Origin: JAJDTT01 sp022827025
GTDB lineage: Bacteria; Acidobacteriota; UBA6911; RPQK01; JAJDTT01
NCBI GenBank assembly: GCA_965203535.1
Contig: OZ241897.1
Location: forward strand, 3,162,001-3,226,000
Direction of reading: 5' to 3'
Length of the DNA stretch: 64,000 nucleotides
Part shown: one piece after another, positions 1 to 8,768 of the stretch
Layout of the letters: each line of letters starts with the position of its first letter
Position numbering within the stretch: position 1 is the first letter of the stretch
The notes under the pieces: generated by a model
Databases searched by the model: none
Told to the model about the DNA's origin: nothing
The model's input: the letters and a program-made list of their open reading frames with translations, nothing else
Translations under genes and position numbers: made by a program

Positions 1-86
1 CAGGAGATCAGCGAGTTCCCCAGTATGGGCGCCGCCGAGGCCTTGAGTTGGTCGGCGGTGATGTAGACGAGATTGGGCTGGTCCAT
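1..86 (-). CDS. Sulfatase, N-terminal fragment (cut by window edge)
   Basis: Only the first 28 residues are visible; the gene runs off the left edge. The peptide starts MDQPNLVYITADQLKASAAP, which matches the usual sulfatase opening, where an N-[LI]-[VI]-x-[IL]-x-x-D strand supplies the first metal-binding aspartate. No signal peptide precedes it, so the enzyme is either cytoplasmic or the true start differs. The catalytic Cys/Ser-x-Pro-x-Arg motif would lie beyond the edge. It lies 44 bases downstream of the VWFA-related gene on the same strand. The family call rests on this short stretch only. Confidence 0.6.
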   Translation of the reverse strand, partial: MDQPNLVYITADQLKASAAPILGNSLIS

Positions 87-130
87 CGTCTTCGACTCGA
101 GTGGACTCGACCGATCCTGTGAGCTTCCCC

Positions 131-1906
131 TCAGTTCGGCACGATCCGATGGGTCGACGTCGCCATCCTTCCGGTGAGACTCTGGCGGACCACCACCACC
201 AGGTCGTGGGGCCCGTCCGGTGCGGTCCCCGCTGCCATGGGGACGAAGTGCTTGTAGCGGAGGAACCTGGCCAGATCCTGCTGGTTGAAGTCCAGGTCGA
301 ATTTCTCGACGAAGTAGAAGTTCTCCCCGACCCATTTCCCGCCGTCGTCGAAGAGTGCCCCGAACATCTCGATGACGCACCGGTTCTGTCCGTCCTGGGC
401 TCTGAAGATGAAGGCGTCGGTGGGAATCCGGGCCTGGACCTGCACGTGACCCTTCCGGTTCAGGACCTGGGTGTCGACGGGAAAGTCCCGGAACAGGTCG
501 GGGAACTTGAAGGCGTTGGCCAGGTCGACGGTTTCGGCTTCCCGCGGGTCCTCTTCGACGTAACCTTCCCGGTACCGCAACCGGATGCCTTTTCTTTTGA
601 CCTTCACCTTGATCTTGTGGAACTTGCCCTTTTTCCGGATGGAGGATGGGACATATCCCATGAGGTAGTACCGGCTGCCGTCCCGGTAGGCACTGCGGAT
701 CGGGCGTTCCAGGTCGTTGTCGTCGGAGTACCAGAGCCCGCCGGTCTCCATGGAGAGGGAGGCCAGAAACTGCTGCGGGGCCGTGATGTCCTCGGTGGAA
801 TAGGTCGGGTAGAGGTAATTGCCCGAACCTCTGGTTTCAGGGTTGGCGATCGCCGGGACCATCAGGCCTCGGGGATCGATGCTGTACACCGAAACCTGGG
901 CTCGATTGGCCTGCCGGACGGCCAACTGAAGCCGGTTGAGCAGATGGGAGTGTTGGGAGGCGCCCGCCATGTAGTTGTTGGCCGCCAGATGGATCAGGGT
1001 GACCTGTCCCGGGGAATAGGTGACGGCCCGTTGGGAGATCAGGTGGGTGACGGTCCGCTTGGCGTCGAGAGGATAGCCCTTGGAGAAGTAGATCAATTGT
1101 TTTCGTCCGGGAAGGGAGCCCAGATGCCGGGAGAGTGCGCTGATGGCCGCGCAGGTGAAGTCCACTTGCAGTTCGACCTTCACCAGGAGCGCGCGGCCTT
1201 CGTCTGCCGCCTGAGAGATGGCTCCGTCCAGATTCGGATCGAGTCTCTGCTCCCCGGCTCCGGCCTGGCCGGGATCGAAGGTGTCCAGGGCTCCCGCCTC
1301 CATCCGTGCGAAGGCATGGTCCAGAGACTCGATGAACCTGGCGATGCTGGCCTCTTCGAAATCCCTGGCGACCAATTGGTCGAGGGCGGCGTCCAATCGG
1401 GAAATGTCGCTGGTGAAGGGCAGTTCGACTCGAAACTGCGGCCGGATGCTGGCCACCATCACCCGGTCGGTGGGCGCCAGTTCGGCGCGGGCGAACCGTC
1501 GAATGGATTCCTTGGCCCGTTCCAGCCCGTGAAAGGACATGGCCTGCAGGTCGAACAGGAAAACGAAATAGCCCCTGTCCTGCGGCGTCGTGGGGAGGGT
1601 CCTGGATGCGACGGCGGGTGCGGGAACGGCGTCTCTTCTGACGTCCGAAACCAGTTGTTCCTCGGACCCGGCGCGCCGGCGCAGGTCGAAGAAGGTCAGC
1701 CGCTGGAGCTTGCCGTCCTCGAAGACCTGGATCTCCTCGGGCTTCAGGTCGTGGACGAATTGTCCCCGCTTGTCGGTGGCCACCAGGTCGACCAGGACGA
1801 CCTCGGATTGGGCCCGGAAAGAGGGGACCAGCTCCTGCTGGGCGTCGACCGGCGCCACGGTGAGCACCAAGATGCCGACGGCCCAGGATAGCTGGCGAAA
1901 TCGCAT
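131..1906 (-). CDS. VWFA-related Acidobacterial domain protein, secreted
   Basis: Exported protein of about 591 residues with a von Willebrand factor A-like domain of the type expanded in Acidobacteria. The start at 1906 gives a clean Sec signal (MRFRQLSWAVGILVLTVAPVDAQ); an in-frame ATG 17 codons upstream is possible but spoils it. After the signal comes the typical strand VVLVDLVATDKRGQFVHDLK and then EEIQVFEDGK. The VWA core follows (VFLFDLQAM), where the MIDAS DxSxS motif is degenerate (D-L-Q-A-M-S), so metal binding is doubtful. The C-terminal part is beta-rich (YYLMGYVPS). Function is unknown; family members are thought to be surface or periplasmic binding proteins. Confidence 0.85.
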   Translation of the reverse strand: MRFRQLSWAVGILVLTVAPVDAQQELVPSFRAQSEVVLVDLVATDKRGQFVHDLKPEEIQVFEDGKLQRLTFFDLRRRAGSEEQLVSDVRRDAVPAPAVASRTLPTTPQDRGYFVFLFDLQAMSFHGLERAKESIRRFARAELAPTDRVMVASIRPQFRVELPFTSDISRLDAALDQLVARDFEEASIARFIESLDHAFARMEAGALDTFDPGQAGAGEQRLDPNLDGAISQAADEGRALLVKVELQVDFTCAAISALSRHLGSLPGRKQLIYFSKGYPLDAKRTVTHLISQRAVTYSPGQVTLIHLAANNYMAGASQHSHLLNRLQLAVRQANRAQVSVYSIDPRGLMVPAIANPETRGSGNYLYPTYSTEDITAPQQFLASLSMETGGLWYSDDNDLERPIRSAYRDGSRYYLMGYVPSSIRKKGKFHKIKVKVKRKGIRLRYREGYVEEDPREAETVDLANAFKFPDLFRDFPVDTQVLNRKGHVQVQARIPTDAFIFRAQDGQNRCVIEMFGALFDDGGKWVGENFYFVEKFDLDFNQQDLARFLRYKHFVPMAAGTAPDGPHDLVVVVRQSLTGRMATSTHRIVPN

Positions 1907-2027
1907 GGCGGCCACGGATAGGACCTCAAGACCGATAACGGAATTCAGAAGAGACATTCTATCAGCCCCCGCCTATGGATGACTCCAGGATTTTCCCAGG
2001 TCCGACAAGCTCCGGTATACTCGACCG

Positions 2028-2552
2028 ATGAGATTCATCTTTCCGGCCGCTCTGATCGGGGTGGTCATTTTGCCTGGAACGATTTTGGCTCAGGATTCGG
2101 AGGCGCCGATTTCGGCCCGGAACTTTCTCTGGGTCAACCAGGATTTCTGCACCGCCGGACAACCGAGCCACCAGGACCTGATCCGGTTGAAGCGGAAAGG
2201 GGTCCAATCGGTCTTGAACCTGCGGACCACCGCCGAGGACCCCGGCGTGGCGAAAGAGGGAGCCGCCGTGCAGGCGCTGGGTCTCAAGTATTTCCATCTG
2301 CCGGTGGACTCGGGTCGCCTGGGTCCGAAGTTGGGAGACGAGTTTCTGCGGATCGTCTCGGACGAGTCGAACCGGCCTCTCTTCATCCACTGCGCCAGCG
2401 CCAACCGGGTCGGCGCGTTCTGGATTATTCACCGGGTGGTCAACCATGGCTGGAGCCTGGCCAAGGCGGAGGAAGAGGCCCGGAAGGTCGGCCTGCGGTC
2501 CCGGAAGTTGCTGGAGTTCGCCCGGAAGTACCTCGAACAGGCCGGCCACTGA
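2028..2552 (+). CDS. Secreted protein-tyrosine-phosphatase-like protein (DUF442 type)
   Basis: A 174-residue protein with a Sec signal (MRFIFPAALIGVVILPGTILAQ) followed by a compact phosphatase-like fold. It contains the opening FLWVNQDFCTAGQPS, typical of the DUF442/beta-lactamase-hydrolase-like group (AGQPS), then VLNLRT, and the P-loop IHCASANRVGA. The loop has Cys-x4-Arg rather than the classical Cys-x5-Arg, as is usual in this group. The signal peptide puts it outside the cytoplasm. It lies 18 bases before the VCBS-repeat gene and probably shares its transcript. The substrate is unknown; a protein or nucleotide phosphatase is an inference from the P-loop. Confidence 0.8.
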   Translation: MRFIFPAALIGVVILPGTILAQDSEAPISARNFLWVNQDFCTAGQPSHQDLIRLKRKGVQSVLNLRTTAEDPGVAKEGAAVQALGLKYFHLPVDSGRLGPKLGDEFLRIVSDESNRPLFIHCASANRVGAFWIIHRVVNHGWSLAKAEEEARKVGLRSRKLLEFARKYLEQAGH

Positions 2553-2570
2553 ATCCCTGGGAGGTCTGAT

Positions 2571-5426
2571 ATGCGCTGGAATCTGGGGCTGACCTTGCTG
2601 TTTCTGTCTTGCGCCGTTTCGGTCCGGGGCCAGACCGAGACGAGGATCTGGAAGGAATCCGGCTTCGAGGATTTCGCCGACGGCCGCTTCGGGGACTCCG
2701 GCGCCAACACCTACGTTTCCCGGCGGGGACGCATCCAGTTGGTGAATCGGTGGGACCTCAACCAGGACGGGTTCATCGACCTGGTCTTCTCCAACACGCA
2801 TCCCCACAAGGAGAAGATGGACGCGGCCATCTATTGGGGAAACGGCAGGGACTTCGACGTGTCCCGACGCTCCTTCATCCCCAACGACGGCGCCCAGTGG
2901 GCGGCCTCCGGCGATCTGAACGGCGACGGGCGGATGGACGTGGTCTTCCCCAACTATACCAACGGCACTTGGGACGGCATGGACTCGTTCGTCTACTTCG
3001 GCGGGATCGAAGAGTTGCAAAACCGCCGCGACGACTCGGCGTGGGGTTTCCACCCCTTTTCCAGGAAGATCTCCCTTCCGTCGCGGGCGGCCCAGGGAGC
3101 CGCCGTCGCCGATCTGAACCGGGACGGACACCCTGACGTGGTCCTGGCGCTGTCCGCCGGATTCTGGGAGTACCGCGTCGGATTTCGGGGCGGGGGTTAC
3201 GATTCACCGTCCCGCGTCTTCTGGGGCTCGGCAGAGGGACCGGACCGGGAACGCTACGTGGACGTCCCGGCGCTGGGGGCCTCGGACGCCGCCGTCGCCG
3301 ATCTGAACCAGGATGGATGGCCCGATCTCATCCTGGCCAATCAGGAAGACAAGGGGAACCAGGACATCGACTCCTATGTCCTGTGGGGCGGAGAGAAGGG
3401 TTTCAGTCCGGAGCGCAAGGTGGACCTTCCGACCCATCAGGCCTTTGCCGTGGAACCGGCCGACGTGAACGGCGACGGCCTCACCGATCTGGTGATCGCC
3501 AACGGGAAGGGGCCGGCATCGTTCGTCTATCTCAACGGCGAGGAGGGCTTCTCGGCCGGGAGGCGGCTGGAGCTTCCCACCAGCGACGCCCGCGATACGG
3601 CGGTTGCCGATTTCAACGGGGACGGCCACCTGGACATCTTCTTCACCAATCACCAGTCCCATGGAAACCCACTCACCCACTCCTATCTCTATTGGGGTTC
3701 CGCCGAGGGCTTCTCGGCAGAGTGGCGCCAGGAATTCGAGACGGTGGGAGCCTGGGGCGTCTCGGCCTCCGATCTGAATCGGGACGGGCACGTGGACCTG
3801 GTCATCTCCAACTACAAGGAACACTTTTCGTTCGAGGTCCCCTCCTATATCCAGTGGAACTCGGAAGAGGGATTCGCCCCCACCCGGCGCACCTCCCTCT
3901 TCACAACGGGAGCGGTGGGCAACCTGGTGACCGACTTCGATGGCGACGGCCATCTCGATGTCCTCTTCAACAATACGGTGGCGCGCAGCCGGGGCGGAAA
4001 CAGCCCCATTTTCGTCTACTGGGGAGATGCTCGCGGGCAGTACAGCACCGAGCGGCGAATCTCCCTGCCCGCCGTGGACCCCTACGAATGGGGTTCGGCG
4101 GACCTCAATGACGACGGCTGGACCGATCTGGTGGTCTCCAACTTCGGAGAGACGGTTCGATGGCGCCAGGAGAGCCACATTTTCTGGGGTGATCCGAAAG
4201 GGTTCCAGGCCGACAAGCGATCCGCGCTGATGGGGCGCGGCAGCGCCGGCGTGAGCATCGCCGATCTGGACCGGGACGGATGGCTGGACGTGGTCCTGTC
4301 CAACGTGCCCAGTGAGGAGTTGGCGGAAACGGGAGCGTTCGTCTACTGGGGCGGCGGCGAAGGGTTCGTGGTCACCGAGCGGCTGGAGTTGGACAACGGA
4401 CCCACCGGCATCCCCGCCATTGCCGACCTGAACCGGGACGGGGACCTGGACCTCATCTTCTCGGCCAACGCGGAGGGCGTGCCCATCTATTGGGGCGACG
4501 GAAGCCGCGGCTACTCCTCGTCGCGTCGTGGGATCGTTCCCGGGTCGGCCGGCCTCCGGGGCGTGGAGGTCGCCGACCTGAATCGGGACGGAGTGCTGGA
4601 TCTGGTCCTGAGCCGCGCCATCGAAGCGGGTTCCCGGTTGACCACCGGGTTCGTCTATTGGGGCGCGGGGAAGGGAGAATACTCGGCCGCCCGGCGCACC
4701 GAATTCGAGATCGAGGGGACCAACCTGATCACGGTGGCGGACGTCAACCAGGACGGATGGCTGGACCTGGTGTGTCCCAATTACAACACCGGATCGAGCC
4801 GGGCGACACTCTCACGGGTGTATCTGGGCGGACCCGGCGGGTTCGACCCGAAGCGGATGTTCAAGCTGCCCACCAACTCCGGGGCCGGAAGCATGGTGGC
4901 GGACTTCAACCAGGACGGATACGCCGACATCCTCTTCGTCTGCCACCGTTCCGAGGGTGACGTCAACCGGATCGGCTCCTTCGGCGACCACCACACCAAC
5001 TCCTTCCTCTATTGGGGAGGAGGCGACGGCTTCCGGGCGGACCGCAAGCTGGAGATCCCGGTCCGCGGACCCCATAACGACTCGGGTGTGGACCTGGGTA
5101 ACATCTACGACCGGCGTTTCGAGTTCGACTACGTCTCTTCGGTGCACTCGTTCACCGAGGGCCGTCCGGCCAGCCTCACCTGGAAGGCCCAGACGCCCCT
5201 GGGCAGCCGTGTGCGTTTCCAGATCAGGACGGCCGAGTCGGAAGGAAAATTGGACGGCGCCGCGTGGCGGGGCCCCGGCGGTCCGGCGACTTTCTTCGAG
5301 CATCCCGGCGCAATCCCGGATACGGACCCGTCACATGCGGTGATTCAATACCGGGCGACTCTCCATCCGGCGCCCACGGGAGTCGTATCGCCGATCCTGG
5401 AAGAAGTCGTGGTGCTGTTCCGGTAA
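2571..5426 (+). CDS. FG-GAP/VCBS repeat protein with 14 calcium-binding repeats, secreted
   Basis: A 951-residue exported protein with signal peptide MRWNLGLTLLFLSCAVSVRGQ. Fourteen repeats carry the motif D-x-[ND]-x-D-G-x-x-D-[LIV], for example DLNQDGFIDLVFSN, DVNGDGLTDLVIAN and DFNQDGYADILFVC. Many are followed about 20 residues later by a [VI]-Y-W-G strand. This is the integrin-like FG-GAP/VCBS beta-propeller pattern in which each DxDxDG loop binds calcium. Fourteen blades suggest two seven-bladed propellers in tandem. The last 100 or so residues lack the motif and look like a separate beta domain (YRATLHPAPTG). The role is probably surface adhesion or carbohydrate binding; no catalytic residues were recognised. 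Confidence 0.9.
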   Translation: MRWNLGLTLLFLSCAVSVRGQTETRIWKESGFEDFADGRFGDSGANTYVSRRGRIQLVNRWDLNQDGFIDLVFSNTHPHKEKMDAAIYWGNGRDFDVSRRSFIPNDGAQWAASGDLNGDGRMDVVFPNYTNGTWDGMDSFVYFGGIEELQNRRDDSAWGFHPFSRKISLPSRAAQGAAVADLNRDGHPDVVLALSAGFWEYRVGFRGGGYDSPSRVFWGSAEGPDRERYVDVPALGASDAAVADLNQDGWPDLILANQEDKGNQDIDSYVLWGGEKGFSPERKVDLPTHQAFAVEPADVNGDGLTDLVIANGKGPASFVYLNGEEGFSAGRRLELPTSDARDTAVADFNGDGHLDIFFTNHQSHGNPLTHSYLYWGSAEGFSAEWRQEFETVGAWGVSASDLNRDGHVDLVISNYKEHFSFEVPSYIQWNSEEGFAPTRRTSLFTTGAVGNLVTDFDGDGHLDVLFNNTVARSRGGNSPIFVYWGDARGQYSTERRISLPAVDPYEWGSADLNDDGWTDLVVSNFGETVRWRQESHIFWGDPKGFQADKRSALMGRGSAGVSIADLDRDGWLDVVLSNVPSEELAETGAFVYWGGGEGFVVTERLELDNGPTGIPAIADLNRDGDLDLIFSANAEGVPIYWGDGSRGYSSSRRGIVPGSAGLRGVEVADLNRDGVLDLVLSRAIEAGSRLTTGFVYWGAGKGEYSAARRTEFEIEGTNLITVADVNQDGWLDLVCPNYNTGSSRATLSRVYLGGPGGFDPKRMFKLPTNSGAGSMVADFNQDGYADILFVCHRSEGDVNRIGSFGDHHTNSFLYWGGGDGFRADRKLEIPVRGPHNDSGVDLGNIYDRRFEFDYVSSVHSFTEGRPASLTWKAQTPLGSRVRFQIRTAESEGKLDGAAWRGPGGPATFFEHPGAIPDTDPSHAVIQYRATLHPAPTGVVSPILEEVVVLFR

Positions 5427-5458
5427 GGCATCCGCTCCCGGGGTCGTTCGATCCTGGT

Positions 5459-5668
5459 TCAATCTTTACCCCCGTCGCCCGCGGGGTCCCGCGGCGACAC
5501 CAGTTTCACGTCAGGCAGGTCGTTCCGGAATCGGCCAGGAACGCTCACTTCCTCGCCGCGTGTGAGCCGCATCACGTCATCCGTGCTGAGACCGCTGTCC
5601 GCAACTCCGCGCGCGTTCCGGAGGCGTTGCTCGATGATCGATCGCTTGCTCGGCACGGGATGTTTCAT
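5459..5668 (-). CDS. Small hypothetical protein, 69 aa
   Basis: The reading frame stays open up to 5701, but the ATG at 5668 is preferred because a GAGGGTGG ribosome-binding site lies six bases before it. The product is charged and probably helical at the N-terminus (SKRSIIEQRLRNARGVAD, then STDDVMRLTRGE) with a proline-rich tail. It follows the amidohydrolase by 16 bases on the same strand and may be its operon partner. I do not recognise the family. The size and the DVMRLTRGE segment would suit a small antitoxin-like protein, but no toxin lies beside it. Confidence 0.45.
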   Translation of the reverse strand: MKHPVPSKRSIIEQRLRNARGVADSGLSTDDVMRLTRGEEVSVPGRFRNDLPDVKLVSPRDPAGDGGKD

Positions 5669-5684
5669 GACGCCACCCTCGATA

Positions 5685-6728
5685 TCAGGTTCGGATTTCA
5701 TAAGTCTCCATGGCGGTCCCGCCCCGGATCTGGGCGATGTCGCTTTCGCTCATGTACGGGCACCGCTCCTTGACGTAATCGAACTGGTGCCTGTACTGGT
5801 CGACGGTCGGCAGGTTCACGTGGGTGTACTCGGAGCCCCACATGAGCTTGGCCGGGCCGAAGGTGTCGTAAAACGCCTTGAGGACCGCGTCCCCGGGACC
5901 GTACAGGTCGGGCCGGTGCTGGAGTCCGGGGAGGATCTCCATGACCACGTTGTAGTTTTTGACCAACTCGACCACCGCGTCCGGAATTCGGACGGAGCCG
6001 TCGTCCTGGACGCAGCTTGGGGGCCAGTAGCCGTGGATGACGACCACCTTCAGATCCGGGAACCGCTTGAGCACGTTCAGTAGGCCGGGCCCCAGGGTCT
6101 CGAAGTTGTACGAATAAGAGGTGACGCAGGCGGGGACGCCCAGTGACTGGACCAGTTCCCATTGGGGGTCGTAACGGGGATGGTCGAAGTGGTGGAAGGG
6201 ATCGGGAGTGCCCCACTCCTTGGGGTCCATCCCCATTTCCACCCGCTGCTCCGGGGGCCAGCAGTCGTAGTACCAGCCCTTGAACCCCCATTCCTCGATG
6301 TGTTGCTGGATCAGCTTCAGCCCGCGGTCACCGGGCAGCAGCCGTTCGTCGATCTTGCTGATGGCGACGAAGCGGCCCGGATGCTCCTTCATGACGCGGC
6401 GATGGTACCGGTGCAGGTAGAAGGCGCATTGGAGCACCTGCATTTCGATGCCGATGGTATCCATCAGGTAGAGGTTGTCCCGGTGACCCATCCCGTACTT
6501 CCAGTTCTTCCTGTACTCACCCTCCAGGTCCTGAATCTCAACTTGGCTGATGTGTCCATGCGCATCGATGATCATGGGTTGGCCGTCTTTCCCGGGTTGA
6601 CTTGAGGTACCGGCGCTTCGCGCCTCGGCTTCGGCGAGGTGGGCCGCGGCGGCGGTGCCCAGGGCCAAGGCGGATCGTTGAAGGAAACCGCGGCGCGTCT
6701 GGCCGCCGTCAATCCGAGAACTGGACAC
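5685..6728 (-). CDS. Amidohydrolase family protein (Amidohydrolase_2), Tat-exported
   Basis: A 347-residue TIM-barrel metal hydrolase. The N-terminus has a twin-arginine signal (QTRRGFLQRSALALGTAAAA), so the folded protein is probably exported. The mature part begins with the metal-binding strand MIIDAHGHI (His-x-His). Later come SKIDERLLP, a conserved VVIHGYWPP histidine segment and LMWGSEYTH near the end. This architecture is that of the decarboxylase/lactonase-like amidohydrolase-2 family (PF04909). The substrate is unknown. It overlaps the reading frame of the small downstream protein and lies 72 bases from the carboxypeptidase-regulatory-like gene. Confidence 0.85.
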   Translation of the reverse strand: MSSSRIDGGQTRRGFLQRSALALGTAAAAHLAEAEARSAGTSSQPGKDGQPMIIDAHGHISQVEIQDLEGEYRKNWKYGMGHRDNLYLMDTIGIEMQVLQCAFYLHRYHRRVMKEHPGRFVAISKIDERLLPGDRGLKLIQQHIEEWGFKGWYYDCWPPEQRVEMGMDPKEWGTPDPFHHFDHPRYDPQWELVQSLGVPACVTSYSYNFETLGPGLLNVLKRFPDLKVVVIHGYWPPSCVQDDGSVRIPDAVVELVKNYNVVMEILPGLQHRPDLYGPGDAVLKAFYDTFGPAKLMWGSEYTHVNLPTVDQYRHQFDYVKERCPYMSESDIAQIRGGTAMETYEIRT

Positions 6729-6800
6729 GGGTCACCTCCTGGAACACGGAACGTCAATGGTCTGAATCGATATGGACGATACGGAATACGACGCTTCGCA

Positions 6801-8534
6801 TCAATTTACCGTCCGCAGTTCAGGGTCCGATTCCAGCCGTCCGCCCCTTTGGCCGGCGGTCTTGACCCATCCCTGCGGCCGGAGCACGACGTCCAGAAAA
6901 CTGGTCCGGTTATTTTGAATCATGACCAATTTCGGCCGAACCGTGGCCAGTTCCGGTTGGACCCTTCCCAACTCCCGGGTCGGACCCGGCTCCGGGCGCG
7001 AGTGGAAACTCAAGGAATAGAGGCCCGGCGGGATTCCTTCCAGGTTGAATCGTCCCTCCTGGGAAAAGCTCCTGAAGATCCCCAGGTCGAAACCGTCCTT
7101 TCTCAGGATGATGGTGAAATCCCGCACCGGATTCCCGTCCGAATCGGCGACGTTCCCCTCGATCCGTCCCCCGCTCCTGACCCGGAGATCGATGTTGGCC
7201 TGGTAAGAGCGGATCACCTTGGCTTCCGTGATGCCAAGCCCCACGTGAAGGGCTGTGGCATAGATGCGAAAGGGATACTCGGCGGCCTGGTAGGTCTGTG
7301 GCTGCTTCGATCTGGCGATGTTGCCGGCGACCGGGGAGACGACGCCCTTACCGCTCTCCAGGGCGGTCCCGATGACGAAGGGATCTTCGACGATCCGTCC
7401 CTTGCTGTCGTAGACTTTCACCGTGAAGCTCCGGTACTTCTCGTATTTCTTCAGGACCGGAAAGATTTCGGTGTCCTGAGTCATCTCGTGCGTTTCCCGG
7501 TATGTCTCGTGCTCCTTGAATTTGATCTCCAGCCCGGCGATGCCTGGAGGGGAAACGAATTCGAAGAAGCCGTCGGAGCCAGTGGTGGCGTCAGCGAATC
7601 CAAGTGCCTCGGACTTCGTACTGATGCTCAAGTTGACGTACGCGCCGGAGAGAGGAATTCCCTCCTCATCCGAAACGCGGCCCGAAATCCGGACGAGATT
7701 TTCCAATTCCGTCAGGACGATTTCGAGAGGTCCCGGGGTCGGAACCCGGACCATCTCCTCGTAAAGATCATGGGGGAGTGAGAGTACATGGAGTTTGTAA
7801 TTCCCTTCCGGCACTTCCAGCGAGAAGGCGCCGGTCTCATCCGTCTGGACATAACCGGGCAATCTCATTTTTCTCGCGTGCCAGTTCCGCACCTGGATCG
7901 GGGCAATTGGGGGTTCTGACGGATCCGAGGGAGTGTGATTCCCCATCACGAACGGAATGTCCAGTGAAACAAGAGCCCCCGGAACTGCCCGGCCCGCTTG
8001 GTCGTGGACCGATCCGGTCACGAGAGACCCGGGTGGATCTTTGGCCATCAGGCCAATGGTGCTCCGAGAGTCCGATCCTTCTGCCGAGAAGCCAACGCTG
8101 TTGGGAATGTATTCGGGGTGGTTTGCCCAGAGCCAGTACTGCCCGCGGTCCAGTTCGAAAGAGGCCCTTCCATCGGCTCCTGTCTGCCCTGACGATTCCT
8201 TGGATCGAGACCACACTTGCGTGACCTGAACCGAGGCGTCCGGCAAGGGGGCCTGAGTTTCTTCGTCGACCACCAGAATCTCGAGACGAGTTGGGACATC
8301 GGTCCACCGGCCTGCTCTTTTCGCGGTCCCGCCAGGACGAAACCCTTTGAGTCTATTTTCGCCGCCGCCGTCTGGCGGCTTTCGTTGCGCCCCGTCCTCA
8401 TCTCGCGGCGCCTGGACCGGGGAACCGGAGTCGGGAGTCGACACGGGCTCCGGACCCGGGCCTCCATCACGGAAAAGCAGGAAGATCAGGATCACCGCTA
8501 GTGGAAGCAGGAGGAGCCGAAGGACCTTGCCCAT
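6801..8534 (-). CDS. Carboxypeptidase-regulatory-like repeat protein, membrane-anchored
   Basis: A 577-residue protein with one N-terminal hydrophobic anchor (VLRLLLLPLAVILIFLLF) and a proline/glycine-rich linker. At least four CarboxypepD_reg-like or transthyretin-like beta-sandwich units follow. Each begins with a [SGN]-G-x-V-x-D-x-x-G-x-P strand and ends with a F-x-L-x-x-[IV]-P-x-G-x-Y strand (for example GSVHDQAGRAVPGALVSLDI and RFNLEGIPPGLYSLSFHS). Such units act as extracytoplasmic binding or spacer domains and are not enzymes by themselves. The tRNA-Cys gene lies 35 bases upstream on the same strand. Confidence 0.8.
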   Translation of the reverse strand: MGKVLRLLLLPLAVILIFLLFRDGGPGPEPVSTPDSGSPVQAPRDEDGAQRKPPDGGGENRLKGFRPGGTAKRAGRWTDVPTRLEILVVDEETQAPLPDASVQVTQVWSRSKESSGQTGADGRASFELDRGQYWLWANHPEYIPNSVGFSAEGSDSRSTIGLMAKDPPGSLVTGSVHDQAGRAVPGALVSLDIPFVMGNHTPSDPSEPPIAPIQVRNWHARKMRLPGYVQTDETGAFSLEVPEGNYKLHVLSLPHDLYEEMVRVPTPGPLEIVLTELENLVRISGRVSDEEGIPLSGAYVNLSISTKSEALGFADATTGSDGFFEFVSPPGIAGLEIKFKEHETYRETHEMTQDTEIFPVLKKYEKYRSFTVKVYDSKGRIVEDPFVIGTALESGKGVVSPVAGNIARSKQPQTYQAAEYPFRIYATALHVGLGITEAKVIRSYQANIDLRVRSGGRIEGNVADSDGNPVRDFTIILRKDGFDLGIFRSFSQEGRFNLEGIPPGLYSLSFHSRPEPGPTRELGRVQPELATVRPKLVMIQNNRTSFLDVVLRPQGWVKTAGQRGGRLESDPELRTVN

Positions 8535-8568
8535 GTCTCGTCTCCGGGCGGTGCTTCAGAAGATTTGG

Positions 8569-8641
8569 AGGCGGCGACCGGATTCGAACCGGTGAATGGA
8601 GGTTTTGCAGACCTCTCCCTTAGCCACTTGGGTACGCCGCC
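8569..8641 (-). tRNA. tRNA-Cys (anticodon GCA)
   Basis: Read on the minus strand the acceptor stem is GGCGGCG paired with CGCCGCC, with discriminator U. The 3' CCA is encoded (8566-8568). The anticodon loop is CTGCAAA, giving anticodon GCA for cysteine, in a stem GAGGT/ACCTC. The T arm contains GGTTCGAATCC. Cysteine tRNAs characteristically carry U73. The mature body without CCA is 73 nt. Confidence 0.95.
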
Positions 8642-8768
8642 ACCGTTTCCGCCCATTATAGGAAACGCCGTAATTGGAACTCAAATGAATGAATTGTGGT
8701 GTCCCGGGGCAATTCTTGACCGGTTGCGGCATTTCCAATAGCTTGCAGTTCATGCTGGCGGGGATTCC

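Noticed and set aside
101..1891. A 596-codon plus-strand frame opposite the VWFA-related gene
   Set aside because: GC-rich shadow of the real minus-strand gene; low-complexity Gly/Val/Asp composition and no recognisable motif.
1962..4178. Long minus-strand frames opposite the phosphatase-like and VCBS genes
   Set aside because: Antisense shadows; the plus-strand genes have signal peptides and clear repeats.
2571..5426. The regular DxDxDG coding repeats as a DNA-level tandem repeat
   Set aside because: Similarity is at protein level with diverged codons; it is a repeat-domain protein and not a satellite.
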